A stretch of DNA of 55,200 nucleotides from Azospirillum sp. 412522 (GTDB taxonomy: Bacteria; Pseudomonadota; Alphaproteobacteria; Azospirillales; Azospirillaceae). The notes beneath the pieces are model-generated. The model worked only from the letters and a program-made list of their open reading frames with translations, was not told where the DNA came from and ran no database searches. This document shows, one piece after another, positions 10,383 through 17,073 of this stretch; the stretch's first letter is position 1, and each line of letters starts with the position of its first letter. Made by a program: the position numbers and the translations under genes. The stretch is taken from positions 1 through 55,200 of the forward strand of contig NZ_RWIJ01000037.1 in assembly GCF_019805165.1 (NCBI RefSeq), written 5' to 3'.

Positions 10383-11420
10383 ATGAACTGGCTTACCAAC
10401 TACGTCCGTCCGAAGATCCGCGCGCTCTACGCCCGCAAGGAAGTGCCCGACAACCTGTGGCACAAATGCCCGAGCTGCGAGTCGATGCTGTTCCACCGCG
10501 AGCTGGAAGAGAACCTGCACGTCTGCCAGCATTGCGGCTTCCACATGCGGCTCGACCCGGTCAAGCGGCTGGAGTCGATGTTCGACGACGGCGCCTATGA
10601 GGGCGTCGAGCTGCCGAAGTCGGTCGCCGACCCGCTGAAGTTCCGCGACCAGAAGCGCTACACCGACCGCCTGAAGGAAGCCCAGACCAAGACCGGCCGC
10701 ACCGACGCCATCGTCGTCGGCGAGGGCCGCATCGGCGGCCATGCCGCCGTGGTCGCCGCCTTCGACTTCGGCTTCATGGGCGGCTCGATGGGCATCGCCG
10801 TCGGCGAAGGGCTGCTGACCGCCGCCCGTCTGGCGGTGGCGAAGAACGCGCCGCTGATCGTCGTCCCGGCCTCGGGCGGGGCGCGCATGCAGGAAGGCAT
10901 CCTGTCGCTGATGCAGATGCCGCGCACCACCATCGCGGTGGAGATGGTCAAGGAAGCCGGCCTGCCCTACATCGTCGTGTTGACCGACCCGACCACCGGC
11001 GGCGTGACCGCCAGCTTCGCCATGCTGGGCGACATCCACATCGCCGAGAAGGGCGCGCAGATCGGCTTCGCCGGCGCCCGCGTGATCGAGAGCACGATCC
11101 GCGAGACCCTGCCGGAAGGCTTCCAGCGCTCCGAATACCTGCTGGAACACGGCATGGTCGACATGGTCGTCCACCGCCGCGACCTGCGCCCGACCCTGAC
11201 CCGCACCATCGGCCTGCTGATGACGCCGCGGATCGACGCGGTGGAGCCGGAGGACCTCGACCTGACCGCCATGCAGGCGGCCGACGGCGAGCCGGCCCAG
11301 ATGCCCAAGCCGGCGCCGCAGCCGGGTTCGGCGCCCGCCACGCAGGCGACGGCGGCCCAGCCGGTGTCGATGCAGCAGGCGTCCCCCCAGCCGGTGGAAC
11401 CGGTCCAGGCCGGCGACTGA
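10383..11420 (+). CDS. accD: acetyl-CoA carboxylase carboxyltransferase beta subunit
   Basis: Beta half of the carboxyltransferase that moves CO2 from biotin to acetyl-CoA, giving malonyl-CoA for fatty-acid synthesis; it works with AccA. The N-terminal zinc ribbon has four cysteines, CPSC (29, 32) and CQHC (48, 51), ahead of a crotonase-like fold with VVPASGGARMQEG and the acyl-CoA-binding DPTTGGVTASFAMLGD. The C-terminal 45 residues or so (from about MQAADGEPAQMPKP) are a Pro/Gln/Ala-rich tail, probably disordered and longer than in E. coli. The ATG at 10383 gives the standard MNWLTNYVRPKI start; the frame remains open upstream but that stretch has no family similarity. Confidence 0.97.
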   Translation: MNWLTNYVRPKIRALYARKEVPDNLWHKCPSCESMLFHRELEENLHVCQHCGFHMRLDPVKRLESMFDDGAYEGVELPKSVADPLKFRDQKRYTDRLKEAQTKTGRTDAIVVGEGRIGGHAAVVAAFDFGFMGGSMGIAVGEGLLTAARLAVAKNAPLIVVPASGGARMQEGILSLMQMPRTTIAVEMVKEAGLPYIVVLTDPTTGGVTASFAMLGDIHIAEKGAQIGFAGARVIESTIRETLPEGFQRSEYLLEHGMVDMVVHRRDLRPTLTRTIGLLMTPRIDAVEPEDLDLTAMQAADGEPAQMPKPAPQPGSAPATQATAAQPVSMQQASPQPVEPVQAGD

Positions 11421-11439
11421 CCGACAGCACCCTGCGACG

Positions 11440-12816
11440 ATGCGACCAGAGACGATCATGATCGACGCCCCCATCCCGCCTGCCGGCCCGTCCGCCCGGC
11501 CGGCCACGAACCGCTCCGACCCGGTGCTGGATCGGTTGAAGGGGCTTCACCCCAAGGTCATCGACCTGTCGCTGGACCGGATGCACCGCCTGCTGGCGGC
11601 GCTCGACCATCCGGAACGCAAGCTGCCGCCGGTGGTCCATGTCGCCGGCACCAACGGCAAGGGATCGACGGTCGCCTTCCTGCGCGCGATGCTGGAGGCC
11701 GCCGGTTACCGAGTCCATGTCTACACCTCGCCGCATCTCGTCCGCTTCAACGAGCGCATCCGGCTGGCCGGCCGGCTGATCGACGACGGGCATCTGGCCG
11801 CCCTGCTGGAGGAGTGCGAGGCCGCCAACGCCGGCAACCCGATCACCTTCTTCGAAGTGACGACGGTCGCCGCCTTCCTCGCCTTCTCCCGCGAGCCGGC
11901 CGACGTGGTCCTGCTGGAGACCGGGCTGGGCGGACGGCTGGACGCCACCAACGTGGTGGACCGGCCGGCGGTGACGGCGATCACCCGCATCTCCTACGAC
12001 CATCGCCAGTTCCTGGGCGAGTCGCTGCTGGAGATCGCCAGCGAGAAGGCCGGCATCTTCAAGCCGGGCGTCCCGGTGGTCATCGCTCCGCAGCCGGAGG
12101 CCGACGCGCTGAAGGCGCTGAAGCTGCGCGCCAACGCCATCGCTGCCCCGATCCAGGGCTGGTCGGTGGAGGAGCGCCACACGTCCGACGGGGGCGGCTT
12201 CCGTTTCGAGAGTGCCAAGCGGAAACTCGACCTGCCGATGCCCGGACTGGCCGGCGCCCACCAGGTCACCAACGCCGGCGTCGCCATCGCCTGCCTCGAC
12301 CATCTGCCGCTCGCGGTGGACGACGAGGCGGTGCGCCGCGGCCTCGCCGCCGTCGAGTGGCCGGCCCGCCTGCAACGGCTGACCCGCGGCCCGCTGGCCG
12401 AGAGCCTGCCGCCGGGCTGGGAGCTGTGGCTGGACGGCGGCCACAACGATTCGGCGGGCGAGGTCCTGGCCCGGCAGGCGGTCGACTGGTCGCGCGGCCA
12501 GCCGGACGGCGGCTCTTCCCTGCCGCTGCTGCTGATCTACGGCATGCTGTCCAGCAAGGATCCGTTCGAGTTCCTCGGCCCGCTGGCCCCCTTCACCCAC
12601 TCCCTGCGCGCGGTGGCGATCCCCGGCGAGGAGGCCAGCTTCACCGCCGAGGAATCCTGCGAGACCGCCAAGCTCTGCGGCATCCGCGACCACGCCGCCG
12701 CCGACGGGGTGGACGCCGCCCTGGCCGATCTGGTGGCGGGCCGACGCACCCCGGCGCGCGTGCTGATCTGCGGCTCGCTCTATCTGGCCGGCACGGTGCT
12801 GGCGGAGAACGGCTGA
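11440..12816 (+). CDS. folC: bifunctional dihydrofolate synthase / folylpolyglutamate synthase
   Basis: ATP-dependent ligase that adds glutamate to dihydropteroate and then to reduced folates. The Mur-ligase-like fold shows the P-loop AGTNGKGSTVAFLRA, the signature TSPHLVRFNERI, the carbamylated-lysine region ETGLGGRLDATN, SEKAGIFKPGVP and, in the C-terminal domain, LDGGHND. The length of 458 residues fits a full bacterial FolC. Either ATG 11440 or ATG 11458 could start translation; the longer N-terminus is proline-rich and not conserved. It begins 19 bases after accD, so they are probably cotranscribed, as in many proteobacteria. Confidence 0.96.
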   Translation: MRPETIMIDAPIPPAGPSARPATNRSDPVLDRLKGLHPKVIDLSLDRMHRLLAALDHPERKLPPVVHVAGTNGKGSTVAFLRAMLEAAGYRVHVYTSPHLVRFNERIRLAGRLIDDGHLAALLEECEAANAGNPITFFEVTTVAAFLAFSREPADVVLLETGLGGRLDATNVVDRPAVTAITRISYDHRQFLGESLLEIASEKAGIFKPGVPVVIAPQPEADALKALKLRANAIAAPIQGWSVEERHTSDGGGFRFESAKRKLDLPMPGLAGAHQVTNAGVAIACLDHLPLAVDDEAVRRGLAAVEWPARLQRLTRGPLAESLPPGWELWLDGGHNDSAGEVLARQAVDWSRGQPDGGSSLPLLLIYGMLSSKDPFEFLGPLAPFTHSLRAVAIPGEEASFTAEESCETAKLCGIRDHAAADGVDAALADLVAGRRTPARVLICGSLYLAGTVLAENG

Positions 12817-12978
12817 AGCTCTCGAACGGTCTGACCGGAATGGACGGCGGGCGGCAGGGCCCGCTGGACCTTCCTTCTGCCGATGGCCCGGAAACGAAAA
12901 AGCGGGCCAGATGCCGTTCCCGGCAACGCCCGCTGACCGTCTACTGAATTGTCTCACCCTTCCAGAGGAAGGGGGAAA

Positions 12979-13054
12979 TGGTGGAGCCGAGGAGGATCGA
13001 ACTCCCGACCTACGCATTGCGAACGCGTCGCTCTCCCAGCTGAGCTACGGCCCC
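12979..13054 (-). tRNA. tRNA-Ala (anticodon CGC)
   Basis: Complete 76-base cloverleaf with CCA encoded. The acceptor stem GGGGCCG pairs with CGGCTCC (one G-U pair). The D-arm region GCTCAGCTGGGAGAGC and T-arm GGGAGTTCGATCCTCC are typical. The anticodon loop TTCGCAA gives CGC, reading GCG alanine codons, which are abundant in this GC-rich coding DNA. A near-consensus promoter lies just upstream. Confidence 0.95.
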
Positions 13055-13096
13055 ACACTCACACCGTTGCGTCTTCGTCGCCCCGGCGTGGCGCGG

Positions 13097-13125
13097 ATAT
13101 TGTCCATGACGGGGGGTGGTGTCAA
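13097..13125 (-). promoter_or_regulatory. sigma-70 promoter of tRNA-Ala
   Basis: Read on the minus strand: -35 TTGACA (13125-13120), a 17-base spacer and -10 CAATAT (13102-13097). The tRNA 5' end is about 43 bases downstream of the -10 box. This is close to the E. coli consensus and suits strong constitutive expression. The remainder of the gap up to 13349 shows no convincing gene. Confidence 0.75.
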
Positions 13126-13349
13126 GCGCTTGATTCAGAAAAAATGAAGTGCGCATGCAAGGGCGTAGGCCGGAACGCAGGACGGCCGATCCGCCGCAGG
13201 CCGCCCGGCCGATCGGCGGGCCGCCGTACTGGACAGGTCTCCATGCTTATGCTTAGGGTGCCCGGAAAAGGCTGGCGCCCGCCGTGCAGTGCGCTGCGCG
13301 CGCCCGCCGCAGAAAACCGCCGCAAAAACCGCCATGGAGCTGGCCCGGC

Positions 13350-13634
13350 ATGATCGCGCTGTATTTGCTCATCAACACCATCCTCGACCTGTTCTTCTGG
13401 GTCCTGATCCTGTCGGCGATCCTCAGCTGGCTGGTCGCCTTCAACGTGGTGAACACGCGCAACCGCGCGATCTACCTGATCGGCGACTTCCTGTACCGCG
13501 TCACCGAACCGGTGCTGCGTCCGATCCGCCGCGTCCTGCCCAACCTGGGCGGGCTGGACCTGTCGCCGATCGTCGTGCTGCTGGCGATTTCCTTCATCCA
13601 GAACCTGATGGCCCAGTACTGGCCGCGCTTCTGA
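13350..13634 (+). CDS. YggT family integral membrane protein
   Basis: A 94-residue membrane protein with two hydrophobic segments (about residues 2-26 and 70-88) separated by a loop containing EPVLRPIRRVLPNLGGLDLSP, the family signature. YggT proteins are small inner-membrane proteins of uncertain function, with reported links to osmotic tolerance and, in some bacteria, cell division. It lies two bases before the yggU-like gene, the classic yggT-yggU pairing, and leads into folD, so an operon of small housekeeping genes is likely. The ATG at 13350 starts directly at the first membrane segment. Confidence 0.92.
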   Translation: MIALYLLINTILDLFFWVLILSAILSWLVAFNVVNTRNRAIYLIGDFLYRVTEPVLRPIRRVLPNLGGLDLSPIVVLLAISFIQNLMAQYWPRF

Positions 13635-13636
13635 CC

Positions 13637-13990
13637 GTGGCGTCCTCCTCCCCCCTTGAGCCGGTGGCCGACGGCCTGCGCGTCGCATTGCGCGTGACGC
13701 CCAAGGCGTCGCGCAACGCGGTCACCGGCACGGCCGAGATGGCGGGGGCCAATGGGGATGGTCGACGGGTCCTGAAGCTGGCGGTCACGGCGGTGCCGGA
13801 AAACGGCAAGGCCAACGAGGCCGTCATAAAACTGTTGTCGAAGGCATGGAAACTGCCCAAGACCAGCCTGACCGTGGTGGCGGGCGCCACCGACCGGAAC
13901 AAGATACTGCATGTGGCGGGCGACCCGGCGGCACTGCTGGCACGGCTGTCGCCCCTGATCGACGATGTGGGCAGCGAGGGTGGAGAGTAG
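13637..13990 (+). CDS. DUF167 (YggU) family protein
   Basis: A 117-residue protein of the YggU/DUF167 family, with the core VALRVTPKASRNAVTG, a loop GANGDGRRVLKLAVTAVPENGKANEAVIKLLSKAW and the ending LPKTSLTVVAGATDRNKILHVAG. Structures of this family are small alpha/beta domains with no proven activity. It begins with a GTG two bases after the yggT stop; no ATG is available near the conserved start, so GTG initiation coupled to yggT is the best reading. The stop is one base ahead of the folD start codon. Confidence 0.9.
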   Translation: MASSSPLEPVADGLRVALRVTPKASRNAVTGTAEMAGANGDGRRVLKLAVTAVPENGKANEAVIKLLSKAWKLPKTSLTVVAGATDRNKILHVAGDPAALLARLSPLIDDVGSEGGE

Positions 13991-13991
13991 C

Positions 13992-14897
13992 ATGGCGGAC
14001 GCGAAGATCATCGACGGCAAGGCCTTCGCGGCCGGCCTGCGTGCGCGGGTGGCGGACGGTGTGGCGGCGCTGAAGGCCAGCCATGGCGTCACTCCCGGTC
14101 TGGCCGTCGTGCTGGTGGGCGAGGATGCGGCCAGCCAGGTCTATGTCCGCTCCAAGGAGCGGGCGCTGGTCGAGCTGGGCATGAACAGCTTCGACCATCA
14201 CGAGCCGGCCGACATGGCCGAATCCGACCTGCTGGCCCTGATCGACCGGCTGAACGCCGACCCGGCGGTGCATGGCATCCTGGTCCAGCTGCCGCTGCCC
14301 AGGCACATCGACAGCCAGAAGGTGCTGGCCCGCATCGTTCCGGAGAAGGACGCCGACGGCTTCCACGTCGTCAATGCCGGGCTGCTCGCCACCGGCCAGC
14401 CGGGCGCCATCGTGCCCTGCACCCCGCTGGGCAGCCTGCTGCTGATCCGCGACACGCTGGGCCGCGACCTGAAGGGCAAGCGCGCCCTGGTGCTCGGCCG
14501 CTCCAACATCGTCGGCAAGCCGATGGCCCAGCTTCTGCTGCAGGCCGACTGCACGGTGACGATGGCCCATTCCCGCACCGCCGACCTGCCCGAGGAATGC
14601 CGCCGCGCCGACATCCTGGTCGCGGCGGTCGGCCGGCCGGAGATGGTGCGCGGCGACTGGATCAAGCCGGGCGCCACGGTGATCGATGTCGGCATCAACC
14701 GCGTCGCCGCGGCGGAAGCCGGCAAGACCCGGCTGGTGGGCGACGTCGCCTTCGACGAGGCGGTGAAGGTCGCCGGCGCCATCACGCCGGTTCCCGGCGG
14801 CGTCGGCCCGATGACCATCGCCTGCCTGATGCTGAACACGCTGGCCGCCGCCTGCCGCGCCGCCGGCGCGCCGGTGCCGGAAGAGGCCGCCCTTTGA
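13992..14897 (+). CDS. folD: bifunctional methylenetetrahydrofolate dehydrogenase / cyclohydrolase
   Basis: Interconverts 5,10-methylene-, 5,10-methenyl- and 10-formyl-tetrahydrofolate, using NADP, to supply one-carbon units for purine, fMet and thymidylate synthesis. The 301-residue protein has the catalytic YVRSK (Tyr51, Lys55), the substrate-binding GILVQLPLPRHID, PCTPLG, and the Rossmann signature LGRSNIVGKPMA, ending in ITPVPGGVGPMTIACL. GGAGAG lies just upstream of the ATG, inside the end of the yggU-like gene. Its stop overlaps the TTG start of the downstream corA-like gene (TTGA), pointing to coupled translation. Confidence 0.97.
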   Translation: MADAKIIDGKAFAAGLRARVADGVAALKASHGVTPGLAVVLVGEDAASQVYVRSKERALVELGMNSFDHHEPADMAESDLLALIDRLNADPAVHGILVQLPLPRHIDSQKVLARIVPEKDADGFHVVNAGLLATGQPGAIVPCTPLGSLLLIRDTLGRDLKGKRALVLGRSNIVGKPMAQLLLQADCTVTMAHSRTADLPEECRRADILVAAVGRPEMVRGDWIKPGATVIDVGINRVAAAEAGKTRLVGDVAFDEAVKVAGAITPVPGGVGPMTIACLMLNTLAAACRAAGAPVPEEAAL

Positions 14898-15889
14898 TCA
14901 CCGTCCACGCCCGCGCCGAGGACGGGCGGGTGGTGCGCCAGCCGCTGGAGCTCGGCGAGGAGTTGCCGGGCGGCGCGGTCTGGATCGACCTTCTGCGTCC
15001 GACGGAAGCCGAGCGCGCCCATGTCGGCGCGCTGACCGGCTGCGACCTGCCGACGCGCGAGGAGATGAAGGAGATCGAGGCCTCCAGCCAGCTCTATGTC
15101 GAGGGGGAGGGGATCTACATGACCTCCTCCATCATCTCGCGCGCCACCTCGCCGCATCCGGAGCAGGGCGAGCTGACCTTCGTCCTGACATCGCGCCATC
15201 TGATCACACTGCGCTACACCGAACCGCTACCGGTCATCACCTTCGCCGCCCGCAGCGTCCGCCAGCCGGAACTGCTGGCGACCGGGGAAAGCGCGCTGTT
15301 CGGCCTGCTCGACGCGGTGATCGACCGGGTCGCCGACGTGCTGGAGCTGGTCGGCGGCCGCATCGACGAGCTGTCGGCCCGCGTCTTCGACGATTCGCTC
15401 GACGGCGGCGGCTTCGGCAAGGCGGCCAAGAAGCCGGACGAGCTGCAGGACGTGCTGCGCGGCATCGGCCGGGCCGGCGACCTGACCCACAAGGTTCGCG
15501 ACAGCCTGGCCGGCCTCGACCGGCTGGTGGTGTTCATGACCTCGGTCAGCGGCGGCCGGCTGAACAAGGACCAGAAGACCGCGCTGAAGACGATGACGCG
15601 CGACCTGCGCTCGCTGACCGAACATGCCGGCTTCCTGGCGCACGAGGCGAACTTCCTGCTCGACGCCACGCTGGGCCTGATCAACATCGAACAGAACGCC
15701 ATCATCAAGATCTTCTCGGTCGTCTCGGTGGCGCTGATGCCGCCGACGCTGATCGCGTCGGCCTACGGCATGAACTTCAAGCACATGCCGGAACTCGACT
15801 GGGAGTTCGGCTACCCCATGGCCATTCTGCTGATGGTGCTGTCGGCGGTGGTCCCGCTCTGGTACTTCCGCCGGCGCGGCTGGCTTTAA
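14894..15889 (+). CDS. corA: CorA family magnesium/divalent cation transporter
   Basis: Pentameric inner-membrane channel for Mg2+ (possibly Co2+ or Ni2+). The 331-residue protein has a long cytoplasmic alpha/beta and helical region, then two C-terminal membrane helices: the first ends in the selectivity motif YGMNF, and the second is about PMAILLMVLSAVVPLWYF, followed by a basic tail. The best start is the TTG at 14894, overlapping the folD stop, with GGAAGAGG upstream; the next ATG is far inside the domain. The GMN motif makes the family assignment firm, but the ion transported in vivo is not decided by sequence. Confidence 0.93.
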   Translation: MITVHARAEDGRVVRQPLELGEELPGGAVWIDLLRPTEAERAHVGALTGCDLPTREEMKEIEASSQLYVEGEGIYMTSSIISRATSPHPEQGELTFVLTSRHLITLRYTEPLPVITFAARSVRQPELLATGESALFGLLDAVIDRVADVLELVGGRIDELSARVFDDSLDGGGFGKAAKKPDELQDVLRGIGRAGDLTHKVRDSLAGLDRLVVFMTSVSGGRLNKDQKTALKTMTRDLRSLTEHAGFLAHEANFLLDATLGLINIEQNAIIKIFSVVSVALMPPTLIASAYGMNFKHMPELDWEFGYPMAILLMVLSAVVPLWYFRRRGWL

Positions 15890-15907
15890 CGGAAGGAACT
15901 TTCGCCG

Positions 15908-16738
15908 ATGACGACCATCCTGCCCGACGCCGCCCTCGACGCGCTTCTGGCGCAGGATGTTCCCTACGGCGACCTGACCACCGACGCGCTTGGCATCGCC
16001 GCGCGTCCGGCGCGCATGAGCTTCGCCGCCCGCGGCAGCATGGTGCTGGCGGGGACGGAGGAGGCGGCGCGGCTAGTGGAGAGGGCCGGCGGCCGCATCC
16101 TGCGCGTCCAGCCCAGCGGCACCGCCGTCGAGGCCGAAACGCTCTTCCTGGAGGCGGACGGCCCGGCCGGGGCTTTGCACCATGCCTGGAAGGTGGCGCA
16201 AACACTGGTCGAATACGCCTCCGGCATCGCCACCCGCGCCCGCCGCATCGTCGAGGCGGCCCCCGGCGTGACCGTCGCCTGCACCCGCAAGAGCTTCCCC
16301 GGTGCCAAGGACCTCAGCGTCAAGGCGGTGCGGGCCGGCGGGGCGGTGATGCACCGGCTGGGCCTGTCGGAAACGCTGCTGGTCTTTCCCGAACACCGCG
16401 CCTTCCTGACCGAACCGCGCGATTCGTGGATCGCGGCCCTCCGCCGCAAGGCGCCGGAGAAGAAGATCGTGGTCGAGGTCGGATCGGTGGAGGAGGCGGT
16501 GGCCTTCGCCCAGGCCGGCGCCGACGTCATCCAACTGGAAAAGCTGCCGCCCGCCGCCGCGCGCGCGGTGATCGAGGCGACAAGGCACCTGACCCCGCCG
16601 CCGGTGGTGGCCCCGGCCGGCGGCGTGACCGAAGCGAACGCCGCCGCCTATGCCGCGGCCGGCTGCCGCCTGCTGATCACCTCCGCCCCCTTCTTCGGCC
16701 CGCCTGCCGACGTGAAGGTGGTGCTGGAGCCGGCGTAG
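15908..16738 (+). CDS. modD: ModD-like pyrophosphorylase (NadC paralogue)
   Basis: A 276-residue member of the quinolinate phosphoribosyltransferase superfamily. The pattern DVPYGDLTTDALGI, the central ACTRKSFPGAKDLSVKAV and HRLGLSETLLVFPEHR match ModD, a paralogue of NadC linked to molybdenum use, rather than NadC, which usually has HRMGLYD at that point. ModD genes normally sit beside modABC molybdate transporter genes; none is seen here, and it follows corA by 18 bases instead. The true substrate is not established. If the ModD call is wrong the alternative is a divergent nicotinate-nucleotide pyrophosphorylase. Confidence 0.82.
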   Translation: MTTILPDAALDALLAQDVPYGDLTTDALGIAARPARMSFAARGSMVLAGTEEAARLVERAGGRILRVQPSGTAVEAETLFLEADGPAGALHHAWKVAQTLVEYASGIATRARRIVEAAPGVTVACTRKSFPGAKDLSVKAVRAGGAVMHRLGLSETLLVFPEHRAFLTEPRDSWIAALRRKAPEKKIVVEVGSVEEAVAFAQAGADVIQLEKLPPAAARAVIEATRHLTPPPVVAPAGGVTEANAAAYAAAGCRLLITSAPFFGPPADVKVVLEPA

Positions 16739-16843
16739 CGGCAAAGTCTGCGACGGCGCGCCGCAGTCCCTGGAATTCCCGATTTTGCGAGCGAAAACGC
16801 TTCCGCAACACCTATGCGTGCGCCAAAGTGGCGGCGCGGACGG

Positions 16844-16864
16844 GATGGCGGGCTGGCCGCCATC
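16844..16864 (+). other. leader hairpin upstream of the 23-codon gene
   Basis: Perfect 8-bp stem GATGGCGG / CCGCCATC around a 5-base loop, ending 12 bases before the ribosome site of the small peptide gene at 16891. It could control translation or stabilise the transcript. A second imperfect inverted repeat (TTGCG ... CGCAA, around 16785-16808) lies further upstream. Confidence 0.5.
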
Positions 16865-16890
16865 CCCGCTGCGCACAAGGAGAACAGAGG

Positions 16891-16962
16891 ATGAAGGAAA
16901 TCCTCCAACTCCTGATCCTGGCGTTGGAGATCGTCAAGCGGCTGCTTGACCTCTACCGGTAA
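16891..16962 (+). CDS. 23-residue amphipathic peptide (TisB-like candidate)
   Basis: A very short gene not explained by its neighbours. ATG at 16891, stop TAA at 16960-16962, and a well-formed ribosome site (AAGGAGAACAGAGG) immediately upstream. The peptide begins MKEILQLLILALEIV and continues with a Lys-Arg pair, Leu-Leu-Asp-Leu and ends Tyr-Arg. Charged or polar residues fall at positions 2, 3, 6, 13, 16, 17, 20 and 23, one face of a helix, and the rest is Leu/Ile/Val/Ala: a strongly amphipathic helix. Such size and composition recall type I toxin peptides such as TisB, but an antisense RNA has not been shown. A leader hairpin and a terminator-like hairpin bracket it. It could instead be a small membrane regulatory peptide. 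Confidence 0.55.
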   Translation: MKEILQLLILALEIVKRLLDLYR

Positions 16963-16972
16963 GGATCGGGCT

Positions 16973-17005
16973 GGCGGGCAGGGGGGCGGAATCCCCCTGC
17001 CCGCC
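16973..17005 (+). terminator. strong hairpin after the 23-codon gene
   Basis: Perfect 13-bp stem (16973-16985 with 16993-17005, beginning GGCGGGCAGGGGG) around a 7-base loop, starting 10 bases after the small peptide stop. There is no U-run, so it may be a transcription barrier or 3'-end stabiliser rather than a classic intrinsic terminator. It also separates the two convergent transcription units. Confidence 0.65.
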
Positions 17006-17073
17006 AAGCCTGATATTGCCCCATCCGTGCCTGTAGTCAACTGCCGCCATCAACCATCGGTATAGAACAAAGC

